The notes under the pieces are model-generated. The model was not told the DNA's origin. It did not search any database and saw only the letters and a list, made by a program, of their open reading frames with translations. From Tetracentron sinense (lineage: Eukaryota > Streptophyta > Magnoliopsida > Trochodendrales > Trochodendraceae): 64,000 nt of DNA. Shown here in pieces: positions 35,371-48,619 of this stretch; the first letter of the stretch is position 1; each line of letters starts with the position of its first letter. The DNA is taken from NCBI GenBank assembly GCA_015143295.1, contig CM026554.1, positions 32,439,531 to 32,503,530 on the forward strand, written 5' to 3'. A program made the position numbers and the translations under genes.

Positions 35371-36076
35371 CTAGTTAATGACCAACAGATGCCAAAATTT
35401 TCTGTAGGAGAGTTTCTAACACCACTTGGAGAAGGATTTCATTTACTTAAAGCGTTCCTTTTGTGATCCGGATCAATGATGTTTATAAACTTCATGAAAT
35501 GTGGAGGAGGCGACTTGTGCCACCAATTCCGACGCCTGCATCCAAACAGACACACCATACTTGAGAAAATAATTGAGGTTGTACTTGTAAACAAGCTGGT
35601 CCTATTGTTCAGATTTTAGATATTCCATGAAAATAAGAACACCAGTATAATCAAAACATGAGACATAAGCACAAGCTGTTAATCTCAGATACCACAAAAC
35701 ACACATTTGAATGCAAAACCAACTAGATCAAATCCAATAGAAAAGGTTAGGATTTGGCAATTTCAATGCCCAAAGTAATGCCTTGTGGTGTTATTGTGTT
35801 AACCTAAAAAAAAATCATAACAATGTTGAGTTGATTAAATTTAGAACACTTCCGAGACAAAAACATTAGCTAATTAGTAAGAGATTAAAAGAAAAAAGTC
35901 ACCAATCAAGCGAGTTTTGTTGTCATAAAAAAGATCTGGTAATGACATCTTAAAGTAGAAGGTTTATATTAAAGAATTAAAAATAAATAATTGTTTTTTA
36001 TCCAATATAATTAATGATGCCTCAAGCTTATAGTAAGAACTCACCTAGACACTGTTTCCAGTGCATTTGGCTCCTT
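35141..36076 (-). other. 3' flank and 3'-UTR intron of copy D
   Basis: The donor (36045/36044, 32 nt after the stop) and acceptor (36536-equivalent at 35536/35535) seen in A and B are retained. Two (TA)n tracts at 35299-35313 and 35340-35367 flank a short duplication (TTTGCTA, CCATCCAAATACTA). Confidence 0.5.
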
Positions 36077-39000
36077 TCAAAGATTGAGTGAATCAAAATG
36101 ACTTGACAAATAATCAACAGCTTCGTCTTCGGCTTCATTCGAACAGATTGGCCAACTCTTTGGAACTTCTAAGTCCCTGTATCAACCAGAAAAAAAAAAT
36201 AAATTAAGTAGAATATTTCAACACATTCTTACAGGATTAATACTTTGAATTCCCTTAACGATCAGATCCAAAAATATGGTCATTTTCACTACCCAATGAA
36301 AGGATGTTGTTATAAGTTTTAGACAGAAAAAAGCAACATAAATTTTTTTTAAAGAATTTATTTGTAGGAAAATATATTAAAAGAAGGGATATAGATCATT
36401 GCATACCCTTCGATACATTTCAATCTGCAACGGTTCATATTGGCCACTGTATAATTCTCAAAGACTACTTCGAGACGCTTTGATAGTTTTGGTATCTCAG
36501 GGAATGGCAGAATATCCCAAATGTTCAGCACTTGAATGTAATTTGATTTCTCCTTGTGAATATCTACACTCCAAACAAGCTTGAGCAGCTCATCGACACT
36601 GTACTGTTCCAACATCTGAGAAGTTGCATCAATTAAACTGAGGTTTCCTTCCTTGGGATGATGACGCCAACCACTTGAAAGCTTCATCAACGAAGAAACC
36701 ACTTCCTTTCGAGTTTCCACACTCTTTATTCTCTCCATGGATTTCTTACAATCATCACTCAAGGAGACCTGTTTAAAATGAAGAAAGTATTTCTTCATAG
36801 CTCTATATTTAAGAAGAAGATGCAAAACCTATACAGAAGCAACATACATTCCACCTTGCACATCTGAACAGTAAAGAATCCATTCTGAATAGATCATAAA
36901 GTTGGTTAAGCGCGACCATGGAATCTATCATTGCTTCAGCCAAGCTCTTGTCCTCATCAGCATTATAGAAGCACCCTCGATCCTTCGCATCGACGACTAA
37001 TTTCTTCCAATTAGAACCACTGTTAATCAATGTTGGCCCATTTCCCAGAATCCAAAGGCAATACCTTGCTCTTGTCAGAGCCACATTAGTCCGTTAATGT
37101 TTGTAAAGAAAGCCCACTGATCCATTCCCATTACATCTGACAGTAGAGATTATTATCACATCATCCTCACCACCTTGAAACCCATCAACGGATCGAACGC
37201 TCACAGTGAAGTTGCTGCAAGTGCTGTATCTGTCTCCACGTTTCTATTGAATTGCATATACCTGAGCATTGTTTGGGGATATAACACCAACACTAACCCT
37301 CTTCTTTGTGGCAACTGATGCTGGAACAGTAAAAAAATGATCAATTTTACCCACCCAGTGATTAAGAAATAAATGCAACTATAGTGGTTCTATTTTATTC
37401 TGATATTACAATAGATTTCCAATTAAAATTTAATTACTCAGATCGAACATTCAATCAATTCACAGTAAAACATAATTACCTTTGAAAAGGCTTCCCACTA
37501 TATTTGCAACCACAGCTACCTCCACCATATTTTTATACCTTGCATGAGAATCCTCCTTCCCATAAGCAACATTTATAAAGGAATAGGAGCCATACATCTT
37601 TTCTTGAAGAAACTGCTTTTCATAACTCCTTTCTTGGACATTTCGAGCATTCGAAATCTGTTTGTTGTAAAACTCCATGTTTGGGAATGAACTTATGGAT
37701 GGATGCATTCTATACTGGACATTGAGAAGGTGCTTCTCTTGTCCCAGTGATAGCATCCTCTCAAACAGACTTCTTCCAAATTCAGCCTTCTCACAAATCT
37801 AATAATTTCAAAATTTAAAATTAATTTAAAGGAACCAAGTAGAATTGATCACAAAGATAAAGGAATTCAAGCAAATGTATAAGAAATAAAAAATAAAACA
37901 ATCGAACCTCGCCATTAACCATGGCGGGCAGTTGCCGCTCATCCCCTATGAGAATTGCATGACGGATATCAGGAAGTTGTAGGGGAATGGCTGATTCACA
38001 TTCTTTAAGCTGGGAAGCTTCGTCAACAACCAAAAGCTCTAATGGTGTCATCCCTTCTATGTGTAAATTAGCAGAGGTTGAAGCAGTGCAGAAAATAAGA
38101 TAAGCACTTTGCAAACAAAAGTTTCTGATTGAAACATCAGAAAGATCAGGAAGAGTAAATGTTTCACGAAGGCATCTCAGGATCTAAAGGCAATTGTTTC
38201 TGGCCTTACTCAATAAGAACATATTAGAGCAAGTAACTGTGCTTTCTTCATCATTTAAGTGTTTAAAGACTGAGTTTATCTCTTCACTGGTATAAGTGCC
38301 AGTATGTAACAGTGTTCCAAGAGATTCCAGTAAGCTGAGAGCTCTAATCATATTCTCTACCACTCCTAATGAAATGAAGGAAGTAGGTAGGTGGGTATAC
38401 AAATTCACTATACATAGCTTCAGGCCCTCCTCAATGAAATCAAATCTTTTCTCGATGAACTCCCCAATTGTCAAAAGATCCTCCTCCTCGTCTTCATCTT
38501 TCCTAACCAAATTCCTGAGCCGCTTTGTGACTTCTACTACTGCAGTATTAGTCGGGGCACATGCTGCAGTATTAGTCGGGGCACACGTAAGTGTTCTACA
38601 TTTCTTCCTTAGGAGTGCCCACAACAATGAACCAACTGTTTTAACCTGAAAGACATAAATACAATCAAAACTAGCTAGCAAATTTTCTTTTATCTGGTTC
38701 GAAGCAAATTAACACTTTTATGTTAAGCCAGAATCTTGAACAGATACTAATCCTACTAATTAGGGAGTGCAAAAAAGAAAAAAAAAAGTGAAGCCAGAAT
38801 GAGAGTTTATATAGAATCTTCCTAAATTTTATTTGGCGAAAATCCCATGTAAACAGATTGGAGTCAATTTTTATGCTGCGGCAGTGAAAATAACTTAAAA
38901 TTAAGTGTTTGGTAGGTAAACCATTAAATCATATGGTCTTCATTCTCTCAAAATCCTTTACTCTCCAAACCATTAAATCGTATGATTCTTCATTCCCTCA

Positions 39001-39403
39001 AAACCCTTTACTCTCTAAACCATTAGATCGTATGATTCTTCATGCACTATACTTCCAAATAGCCTTTTTTTTGAAGTGTATGTATATATACATACCCCCT
39101 TTTTTTTTATCGTACAATCTGAAGTATTGTTCTATAGATGAGAAGGTTTTCGGGATTTGCTTCACCTGTAAAAGAACATGATTAGAGATCAGGAAATGCA
39201 GAAAGTCTATGTTCTTTGTTTATCGTTCGCCATGTATATATATATATATATAGGCATGTATAGTTAAGGTGAGTGGGTTGGTAAAGCATTACCTTATTTT
39301 TGAAAAGCCTTACATTCAGGACATCTTGCAGAGTCCAAGAGAACACATAGTCCATTAAGTTTCTATCTCTGGGTTTTTCCTTCTTAGACGAAGCCCTTTC
39401 CAT
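36077..39403 (-). pseudogene. Decayed helicase copy D
   Basis: Remaining exons: 39403-39293, a stub of exon 2 (39165 to about 39108), 38645-37908, 37798-37480, 37320-36848, 36768-36407 and 36176-36077. Exon 2 stops after EQYF and the rest is deleted. Exon 3 starts V then KTVGSLLW, so the segment with Walker A is gone. CAPTNTA is duplicated, and most of the acidic region before DEDEEED is deleted. In-frame stops: 38184-38186 (AAG to TAG), 37244-37246 and 37094-37096 (CAA to TAA in HQRTN). [18 protein letters not shown] and TRAR remain recognisable. As in B, the exon 5/6 intron is absent. It cannot make a working helicase. Confidence 0.92.
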
Positions 39404-41219
39404 CACTGCTTAAGTTCTTCTGCATCGATCAAATAACAAAACCCATCTTCAGTTTCATCTTTTCAAACCCGAAACAAATAGAAAGAGAACGAACTAGAGA
39501 TAAAGAGGTGTAGAGAGATTGCTTAGCTCCCAAGGAAGAAAATAGAAAAAGTTCAAACACTACTTAGATAATTCTATGAAAGAGAGATTGCAATTTCCTA
39601 GCAAATGAGACATATATTATGAGAGAAAGAGACGGAAAGAAAAGGTACTTGTGTGAGAGTGAGAATATCCCAAAAATTCCTATGCATGGGAATATAATTG
39701 CCTACTTCAGTTATCGTCTAATCTGAGACAAACGTACACAGAATAGTAAGTCTAGGTTGCAAGCCTGAGGGCATGCAGAATGATCAAACCTTCTGCTCGG
39801 GCACCATATGTACGCCACTGTATTCTTTCACCTTCTTTTACTTACTTTTATAAAAGAAAAAGGAAAGAAAAATCTCATGCACGTGAAGAGAAAAAAGCAC
39901 AACAACTTATAGAGTAAAACAGACTTAGAGAGAGATCAGAGCGAGAGACCTCCAATTGCTAGCTCCAATCCGCTAAAGAAAATAGCTGATAAGAAGAGTA
40001 CTGGGACCACATGAATCAAATAATATAGACAGCCTTGTGTTTTTGATAATTATTTTTGTAGAAATCCAAGGGACGCGCCGCGATGTTTACTCTTCACTCG
40101 AAATTGTTTCTTGTCGCTTGGGTGAGAATATGTACTTAGAGAAATGTGAAGTAACGGCGACCATTACTCTTCTCGTTTGGAGAAACCCCCCATCACATTC
40201 TTTCACTCTCTCACCGGAGAATATTACGAGTGTTTTGAGTTTCTATGAACAGGACTCCGGTTTTAAATACATCCGGAACTCCCCCAAAACCCCTAATTGT
40301 ATGTGTATTTTGAGAAGAGAGATGTGGCATGTGAACCACTTAATAAAAATTAAAATAAATAATTTTGTTTTTTTGGTTTTTTAAAAGCCATGGTCAGATT
40401 AGTTAACCTAGGGGGTTCACCATAGTTGATGTATGATGAATAAGGGTGGTGGACGAATGAGATAAGCGGGTCAGCTTAGAAGATGACTCCTTGTCTGTTT
40501 TCCATTTCCCTTTCAACAATGGCCAATGTTTGGAGCCCGTTTGTGTAATAAATAGATGGGTCCCACATTTAACAAAGGTGAACCCCACATCAACAGAGGT
40601 TGGGCCTCATAATTGTTAAGACGTGTTGTTGCCCGGCTATTTCGAACTTGAGGTTGTTGCTTATCCCATTATAAAAGTGGTAATTATTTTACAGTGAAGT
40701 GACATGTTTTGTTGCTTTTAGGGATGATAGTCGGGTTAGGGTTAGGGTTAGTCCAAGCTTAACCCAAAATTCAAAACCTTAGCCAAATTTCAGCTCGAGC
40801 ATGCCAATCCAAACTCGGCTCACAAATAATAATATCGTGTTTCGGGCTGAGTCCAGGCTGACCCAAAGTAAGCAAAGTGTGAGCTGAATTCGGGTTTAGT
40901 CAGGTTGCCCAAATTAAGTAGCTTGTGGGTTGAGCTCGGGTCGAATTCGGGTTGAGTTCTCCCGTTGTTACTTGTTAACTTTCCCTTAAATACCTAACTA
41001 CAATGCGCATATGGACTTATTTAGTTTAGTAAAATAAGACAATCATTATTCTTGAAAAATTCGGTGAACCTCAAATCTAATGTTTAAGTTGAATACTCAC
41101 AAATTCAAGGGGATGATTAGGTCTCCTTACAAGCCTATCTACTCTTTTTAAGATTATGCAATCAAATTATTAATTAAGAGATGATGAATTTAAAGTGAAG
41201 GATAAGGGAAACAAGCAAA
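39404..41219. other. 5' flank of copy D and spacer
   Basis: 39404-40020 is homologous to the upstream regions of the other copies (GCTTAGCTCCCAAGGAAG, CCTATGCATGGGAATAT). 40380-40480 is a foldback-family remnant and 40540-40680 resembles the 21989 element. 40720-40960 is GGGTT/CCAAGC-rich spacer repeat. No gene. Confidence 0.5.
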
Positions 41220-41700
41220 CCACAATACAAACAATTTTTACTTGGAAACCCTTCCGGGAAAAACCACGGGACCTAGTCCAGCAAGGAAAATCCACTAATA
41301 CAAAGTATTAGATACTTACAGACTCGAACCTCACCCAAACAGGACTCGATTTCCTCGATCCACGACTGGTCCTACACGCCTCAATAAGTAATCACGATCT
41401 AGCAAGACTCGCAATTTACCGCAGTAGCCTGTTCTTCTCTTGTGTCTCGATAACCACGATCAATCTCCGTCAATGACGACTTCGGATTCCACCGACCAAA
41501 TCAAACAACCACGATCCTCTTCGGATCGATCTCTTTTGTAAAGGCTCCGGAACACTACGGTCAATTTGTTCTTTCCAGAATGGGTTGATGGTTTATTAAA
41601 ATCAAATCGTAGATAGATTCCATTAATGGAAAAGTCCAACCAAGCATGAATGAGACAATGACTTGCAAACTCTAGGATGGAAGAGAAACTAATAAAGGGA
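41220..41700 (-). mobile_element. Possible Copia LTR remnant
   Basis: On the minus strand, GGTCCCGTGGTTTTTCCCGG and GGGTTTCCAAG resemble the U5 region of plant Copia LTRs. No partner LTR, primer-binding site or pol sequence is next to it. Tentative. Confidence 0.3.
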
Positions 41701-43900
41701 ATGAGAGAAAATAAATTCAGAGTTTTTATGAACTCTAGAGATAACCCAATACCCTCTCAACACTCTCCCCAAATCCACATTCACGAACTAGCAAGGTTCC
41801 AAATAAATAGAGCAACCCAAAAAAGTTTTAGAAGGAAAAAATCGGATTTAAAAACACTTAAAAACCAAGTGGGTCGACCAAGTTAGCATTGGGTTGACCC
41901 AAAGTGGGAGTTCAGTCGACCTAATTGTCCCTTTGGGTCGACCCAAACTTTGTATGCTCTCTGGTCATTTTCCTCATATAAATTTTGTTGAGGATTGGGT
42001 CGACCCATATTGTTTCGGTCGAACGACTCTTAAAAACTCAGAATTTGCTCTGCTTTATTCTCTAAAGTTGTAGATCTTTTCGATACGGTCGATTTGATAT
42101 ATTATGGAGCAAAATAGGAGATATGCCTAACACTTCCATATACGGTTTGAGAGATATGCCTCTTATAAGGAACCTTGGATTTTAAGATCCTCTAACACTT
42201 TTAAAGCTACATATCTAGTCGCTTAACGTTCATTTGATCTTTTCTTCTTGTCTTATGAACTTTCTTTTCCTTTTCATATGAGCCTTTCTCGTGAGCTTTT
42301 ATTTATGAACTTCCATATACTTCTTCGAATACCCGTACTTATCAGAAACCATGGTCATACATGTTATCCATGTGCATAGAGTGCTTGTAAGCATTATAAG
42401 GTACTTGTGAGCAATTGTGATAGACATAGAAGACACTTAAACATCAATATATGTTCAAGAAATTTTATGCATAATAATGACATACGAATACATGGTTTAA
42501 AATTATCAATTTCATTCCAAAATCATGCTCATATCAAATCATACAAGGCATACACGTGCATAGAGTCCTTGCGTGAATCATAGTAACTTAAAAATATTTA
42601 AACATAACATAGAAGACTTATAATCATCATGATAGTCATAAAAAAAACTCTTAATCATGGAATCAAAATCATGGACCATCATTCATAGAAGTATTATAGC
42701 AAGAACATGGCTCCTTAGCCTAAATTTATCAAGAACATACCTTAAAAATCATGGTTTTCATAAAGAATTCATAACAAGCTAGAGAGTAGGATGTATCTAC
42801 TCTCTTTTCATCAAAACTCATCCCTTCATCCTTACTTAGTATAATGAAATCCTATCAAAACCATTTGGAGAGTGTATTCACACTCTCTTTATCAAAACCC
42901 TTCCCTTTTATCTTCTCTAACAAAAATCATACTTCAAGACATATTTTGCATAAATGAATCATAACCAAGCTAGGTAGTAGATTGTATTTACCTCTCTTGA
43001 CTGGATCCCTATAGTCTTGGCACTTTAGAAAAGTTGTAGAAGACTTGAGGAAGTGAGAAAAGTGAAATCCAAGCTTCACTTTTGCTCTTCGAAGCCAACA
43101 CCAAACCCTACCTTTGTTCTCACAATAAAACCCTTTCCAAACCAGTCCTCTCTCTCAAAAATCTCCCAAAAATATGTCTTGAGGGTTTGTGAAATCTTAA
43201 CTCACGAAAATGGGGTTATATAGGCTAAGGAGTGGTCAAAGACTAACATACCCTTAATGATATGGTTTAAAAATAATCAAAAAGGGCAAAAGTGTGAGGT
43301 TCGGTCAACCGGTAGTGACCATCGGTTGACCGGTGGAAAAACCTCTCTGGAAAATTATCCCATACAAAATTATGCTCATTCGGTCGACTGGTTGTTGTTC
43401 GGTCCACCGGTAGCAAATTCGGTAGACCGATTTGCTCTGTACTTGAACTATTTTGTTGTTTTTTCCTATTTTCCACACTTAGACGCTTTCTTACTTATGT
43501 TGCTACACCTATGAACCTCACTATTAACCTAAGTTTCTCCGGGTTCAACATACATACTTAGGGTGTTATATACCCTAGCTCTTAGACACATAGAGTATTA
43601 TTATACTCTTGTTTTAAGACTCCACAAACCCATATAAATCCCTCACTTCACTTTCATCAAACCAAGGACAAATGGAAGGCCTTAGGCCTTAACAAGGATG
43701 GTGCCAAGTACTATTCATTACACTATTCATCACACAATGAACTCAGATTCCGGGGTTTTACAAAGTGCTTCTTGGATGTGGGTGATGTACACTATCTTGA
43801 AGGTTTGCTTGGTGATTAGCAAATCGGTTCTCTTGGTTGTGGTGGTGTCGCAAAATTCTCAACAAGGTGAAGATTTGTTGTATTTGACTTGAATTTGAGG
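41701..43900. other. Spacer, repeat-like, no gene
   Basis: Short repeats of GGGTCGACC (41870-42010) and CGGTCGACCGG-type sequence (43290-43440), and AATCATGG/ATCAAA repeats (42350-42980). It looks like old LTR-element sediment, but no domain can be identified. Confidence 0.35.
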
Positions 43901-43944
43901 AAACCCAGGACCACCGATCGATCGGCCAAGGAGCGTCAATCGAT

Positions 43945-44575
43945 TGTTGGGGTGTCGTGAAGATTAGCTTTGAGTGCCGATCGATTGGCTAGGGTGTGCC
44001 GATCGATCGGTTAGGGTGCGGGATTTGAGAGGTTATATGTTTTGGAAACCCCTAATTCGAGTGGGGACTTTTTATTTTCCAGGTCTTAGGGTTCAGGCCT
44101 ATAAATAGGGGATTATGGCTCTAGGGTTTGCATCGAAAGGTCATGGTTATGAGAACAAGGTGAGTGTTTTAGGGCTCCCAGGGAGAGCGAGGTTTTCTCT
44201 CGAGGAGAGCCCTGATAGTTTTCATAGGAAGTGAGAGATAATAAAAAGGGTTTTAAGCATACTAAGGCTTGGGAAAAGGTTGAAGGGATAATAGATATGG
44301 ATTGTTCTTATAGTTCATTGAAAAGGTGACTCGAGTGGGTTGTACAAGGGACTGTGGGCTTGGGTTTGGATTTAATCTGAGAGGAGAGTGTATTTTGTAC
44401 TGGGTTTCTCAAGGTTTCTCTGAATAAAGAATAATCAATCGGATCTTGACCATTGAACATAAACAAGTGATTGCCGAACCACGTATATCTCTTGTGTTCT
44501 TCCTTGGTGTGTGCTTACTTATTTTAATTTACTTATTCTTTTTCATCGGGTGTTATTCTGGTATTTCCCCCAACA
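43945..44575 (+). mobile_element. Copia-type LTR fragment (tentative)
   Basis: The region 44090-44575 has LTR-like features: CTATAAATAGGG (44100), GAATAAAGAATAATC (about 44420), GATTGCCGAACCACGTATATC (44470) and an end in CCCCCAACA. The last two resemble the 3' LTR at 56851-57187 (CATTGCCGAACCTCATATATC, TCCCAACA). The start at TGTTGGGG (about 43948) is a guess. Confidence 0.45.
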
Positions 44576-45690
44576 CAAGGCTTGGTGCCATCAAGCTCCA
44601 CACATAACAAGTGCAATAGCTCCTCTTTCAGACTTCATAATAGATGACAAGCTCCAAAGTGAATATTGGTGGGCTCCTTGCCAGCTAAGTACCAGAGGTG
44701 ATATCGTATCTTTATTTTTCTAACGGCCACCTAGGGATTCATCATGTCCTCACAGCGATGTGCATCAGGTGACATCACGTAACACACAATAGAAACATAT
44801 CCCATGCTTGAGTGATTGGCTGATAGCGGTGTCTCGCAATTAATGCGGAGTGTCACACCACTCACTTGCTCCTTGCCTTTGCATGATACATTCCTGCCTG
44901 CTGAAAGTCAGGAGTCGTTCTCTAATCGTGATTTATCATTACGGTTACGTTATAACCATGATTTAATAGTTTCCATGAGATTATTTTAACTATGATCTAA
45001 AATTTTGTCAAAAATCTCGTGTAATCTTAATTGCGATTTATAATCGATTGTAACACAGTTGTCGTGAACGCAACCATGATTAATAAACATATTGAATTTG
45101 AGGAAAGTAAAGTTGAAAATAGGGTCCAAGTTGTCCATTTAAATAATGTAGGGGTCTCAATTGGTAAATTTTACATATAAATCACGTGTTTGACTTGGTT
45201 CTGGTTTTTATGTACAAGTGCTCCAGTTCGAGTGACCCTAAAAGTCTAATTATAGGTATTTGTATGAATTTAAATATGAATTGGAGCTCTTGATTTTCGA
45301 AGCTCCCAAAACATAAGAAAATATAAAAATTTACGGACAAAATGTCCTTATATATTAACCAAAATCCTTAAAACTAGGCGATTTTTTGGAAACTCGGAAA
45401 ATTTGAAGCTCGTGTTCATATTTAAACTCCATTTATCTAGGAAATTACCTAACAATTCTCAAAATGAGTAATACTAGCTATACTCACATGATTCAAACAA
45501 GTACCATTTTTGCAATGGGTTAAATTTATTGTTTTAGCCTGTTGGAGAAATACCTGGTCAAGAAACAACACGTCACTTCATTATTGAGAGTACAGGAATG
45601 CTGTGAGTATGCTATGGCTAGCACTCCTAGGCTCATCCCAAAATACAATTAGACCCTCAAATAATAGAAGATTTTTAACTATTCGAGAGA
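44576..45690. other. Spacer, no gene
   Basis: AT-rich; several ATGATTTA/TAATCATG-type short inverted pieces at 44930-45080. No frame or repeat boundary can be supported. Confidence 0.4.
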
Positions 45691-45693
45691 AAA

Positions 45694-46121
45694 CTTGAGC
45701 TCCCCAAAATATGCCTTTTAACAACATTCCTATCAGCCTCACCAAAATAACCATAACTTTTTGGTTATTTTCGTGAGTCAAAACATTAAAAATTATAAAT
45801 AAAAAAAATCCCTAACAACCTCATCAAAATAACGATTTTGGTTTGGTGAGTGTATATGGTGAGTACTGTACACTCATCAAACCAATGTTTCTCTCTTCCT
45901 TCCTTTTTTGTTTTCCTACATAAATAATAAAATAATGTTTCTCTCTCCCTTGCTACTAGAAGTGTTTTAAAAAAGTGATAGCCAAAATAGAAAAAAAAAA
46001 TGACTTTTAGCTATTTTGGTGAGTAAAATTTGGTGAGGCTGCTAGGAATGCTCTAATAAGGATAATTTGGGAAATTATAAGAAGGGTATTTATGTCATTA
46101 GGCATATTTTGGGGAGCTCCT
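45694..46121. mobile_element. Nested inverted-repeat elements
   Basis: The outer arms GAGCTCCCCAAAATATGCC (45697) and GGCATATTTTGGGGAGCTC (46102) are inverted. Inside them is a MITE (about 45724-46054) with arms ATTCCTATCAGCCTCACCAAA and TTTGGTGAGGCTGCTAGGAAT. This reads as one foldback element inserted into another. Confidence 0.7.
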
Positions 46122-46150
46122 GCTTGTAATTAAACTCATAATAAAAACCC

Positions 46151-46311
46151 GGATAAAGCTTCTAAGATCCTCTTAGGGTTGAGACCGTGCTCTAAGAGCA
46201 CGGGATTTTAGGAGGAGCCCACCATGTGAAATGGGCCCTACCTGAAATCCCGTACCCTTAGAGCATGGTCTCGGTGGTCTTGGCCATAAGAGGGTCTGAG
46301 TGGCAAAGTCC
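46151..46311. mobile_element. MITE, AGCTTCT/AGTAGC family, second copy
   Basis: GGATAAAGCTTCTAAGATCC at the left and GGTCTGAGTGGCAAAGTCC at the right; the interior GCTCTAAGAGCACGGG and CACCATGTGAAATGGGCC match 32144-32301. Confidence 0.65.
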
Positions 46312-46359
46312 TGAAAACCTATACATTGAACGATAGGCAAAGGGAAATAGTTAATGTAA

Positions 46360-46499
46360 CTGGGAAATGTATTTTAAAATCCAAGCTGGACCTCATTGGT
46401 CCATGCCCCCCCTCTTAAATACCCACTAACTGTGACGGGTATTTTGAGAGGGGGGGATGGACAAATGAGGAGCCTTGGATTTTAAAATCCATTTCCCAG
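46360..46499. mobile_element. Hairpin MITE related to 880-999
   Basis: Arms CTGGGAAATGTATTTTAAAA..CCATGCCCCCC and the mirrored GGGGGATGG..TTTTAAAATCCATTTCCCAG pair with a few mismatches. The flank AAAGGGAAATAGTTAA is shared with the 880 hairpin. Confidence 0.72.
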
Positions 46500-48210
46500 G
46501 GGTATGCTAATCACTGAAAATAAGAGAGTGTAATATTGCTGCGTTTCCGAAACGAGAAGAGTAAACATCGCCGATCCTTACATTTCTCTCACCCAAAGGA
46601 GAAGAGTTAAAACACAAGAAGATACAAAGCCCCATAGTGTTCATGCACTCCTCTCTATATTTCTTGATTCAGGTCTGTTCTTATCAGTTATTTTCTTTCG
46701 TGGATTGGAGCTACCAATTTGAGGTCTCTCTATCTCTTTTGTTTCTCTTTTTTCTGCCACTGTCTGTCTATATATATTTGTTTTTCTTTATCTATTCACA
46801 TGCATGACATTTTTCTTTCTTTTATAAAAGTAAGGGAAAGAAGGTAAAAGGATATATACATATTGTGCCGACGACCAGAAGGTTTGATCATTCTGCATGC
46901 CCTTAGGTTTGCATCCTGGACTTAAGATTCTGTGTTATATAATACATCGATCCTTAAGAAGTAGATTCTGTGTATATCTCAGATTAGACAAATTTATTCC
47001 CGTGCATAGGAATTGTTGGGATATTTTCACTCTCATACTCCCTCTCTCTCACACATGTACCTGTATCAGATTTGCTAGCCACAGTTCAATCGCACCCACG
47101 TTCAAGTCCCTTTAACTTCCCTTTAATTGTGGTTTAACAAATTAAAATTTTCTCTTAAAAGTCTTTTTTTTTTTGAATTTTAATTTTAAAAACTAAGATT
47201 AAAAATATTAACTTAAACGGGTTAAAGAATATTAACCACAGTTAAAGGGAGTTTCGGCACACAACTTGTGCATGTTGAGCTTAATTGTTGGGAAGTGAGG
47301 AAAGAGGCTAGGAGTGAGTAAATTTTAACCATAGTTAGTGGGTATTAAAAAGGTGGGTAGGAACCAAAGAAGACCGGCTCATGTTTTTCAATTTTTTTTT
47401 TCTTTTGTTAATAGACCCTTTTTGAAATGCAACATTGACGAATTTTATGGCCAAGACTCTTCTCCCCCAAAACCCCAATCCCATTAATTTTCTTAATACA
47501 TGTAGTTGCCCCCTGGCACGGAATTCTTGGCTCCGCCCCTGGGAATGAGGATATTTTTGTTTGGAAAATCATTATCGTACCCGAGGTTCCCATTTTATAA
47601 TGGAATGGCCGATCCTCATTGGTCCATGCCCCAATTTTAAATCTTTACCTATTGTGGTTAAGATTCTCTCATGGGTCTGCTAACTACAGCATGGTTAGCT
47701 TGCTAGAGGACCTTCTAATTGAACGGTGACACATGTCTAATTAACTGTGGTTAAAACAATTTGAACCTTAAAATTATTGTATTTGTTGAAATTTGTGGTG
47801 GGCTAGTAAGAGGACCTTGTGGTCGTCTAAACATTACTCTGTTTTTATCCTTGTGAGTCCCATCCATTTTTTTTTCCATGGAAAATGGTAGAGGTGGGCT
47901 AACAAAATCCTTACGGAAACTACCTAAAGCTTTCCTTTGGTCTGCCCTTTTCATTGCCTTGTTATTTATTTAGGCTTATCCTTTGTCCTTTTAAATACCT
48001 TTTGACCTTTTGATTTTGGTGAAAGATACATCTGACGAATGATAGATGATGTATGTGAAGCTCTTCCATAAAATAGTGTTGGGTGTTAGTAGTATTGGAA
48101 TTTTTCTTTTGGAAATTTCGAGGTTTCTTCTTCTATTTATATTCCTATTTGGAGCTAAGCAATCTCTCTCCACCTATTTATTTGATTGATGCAGAAGAAC
48201 TTAAGAAGTG
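46500..48210 (+). promoter_or_regulatory. 5' flank of copy E
   Basis: Inverted relative to, but homologous with, the upstream regions of A, B and D (CCGTGCATAGGAATT, GGAGCTAAGCAATCTCTC, GATGCAGAAGAACTTAAG just before the ATG). It also contains foldback-family sequence at 47120-47260 and a right-end stub of the GGCGGAGCC hAT-like family at about 47390-47541 (ending GGCTCCGCCCCTG). Confidence 0.5.
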
Positions 48211-48359
48211 ATGGAAAGGGCTTCATCTAGGAAGGGAAAATCATCTAGGAAGGGGAAGGGAAAATCCAGAGATAGAAGTTTAATCGACTGTGTTTTCTTG
48301 GACTCTGCAAGATGTGCTGAATGAAAGGTTTTTCAAAAATAAGGTAATGCTTTACTGAC

Positions 48360-48505
48360 CACGTCCAACCCCTTTGAACTATGGTTAACAACTTTTAACT
48401 TTTGTGATATAATTTTTTTTAATCAAGGTTATATGCTTTAACCCTAAAAGTTAGTAAATTTTAATCATAATTAAAAAGAGTAAAAATGGGAACACATGCC
48501 ACAAA
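48360..48505. repeat. Foldback-family remnant in intron 1 of copy E
   Basis: CCCCTTTGAACTATGGTTAAC at the left and TTTTAATCATAATTAAAAAG..GGGAACACATG at the right are weakly mirrored members of the GGTTAAGATT family. Confidence 0.5.
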
Positions 48506-48619
48506 AGGGAGGGTGCGATGATAAATCACCTCCTTGGACAGAGGCAGAGAATATTTTTCGTATGTATATATTTATTTATTGGACTTTGCTATTGATATCG
48601 TCCAAAGTATTATCCTTAT

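Noticed and set aside
40733..40751. GGGTTAGGGTTAGGGTTAG, telomere-like
   Set aside because: Only about two and a half units, inside a spacer rich in GGGTT-type motifs; not evidence of an interstitial telomere.
43290..44010. Repeated CGATCGATCGG and CGGTCGACCGG motifs as a regulatory array
   Set aside because: Irregular spacing in old LTR-like spacer; looks like repeat sediment rather than binding sites.
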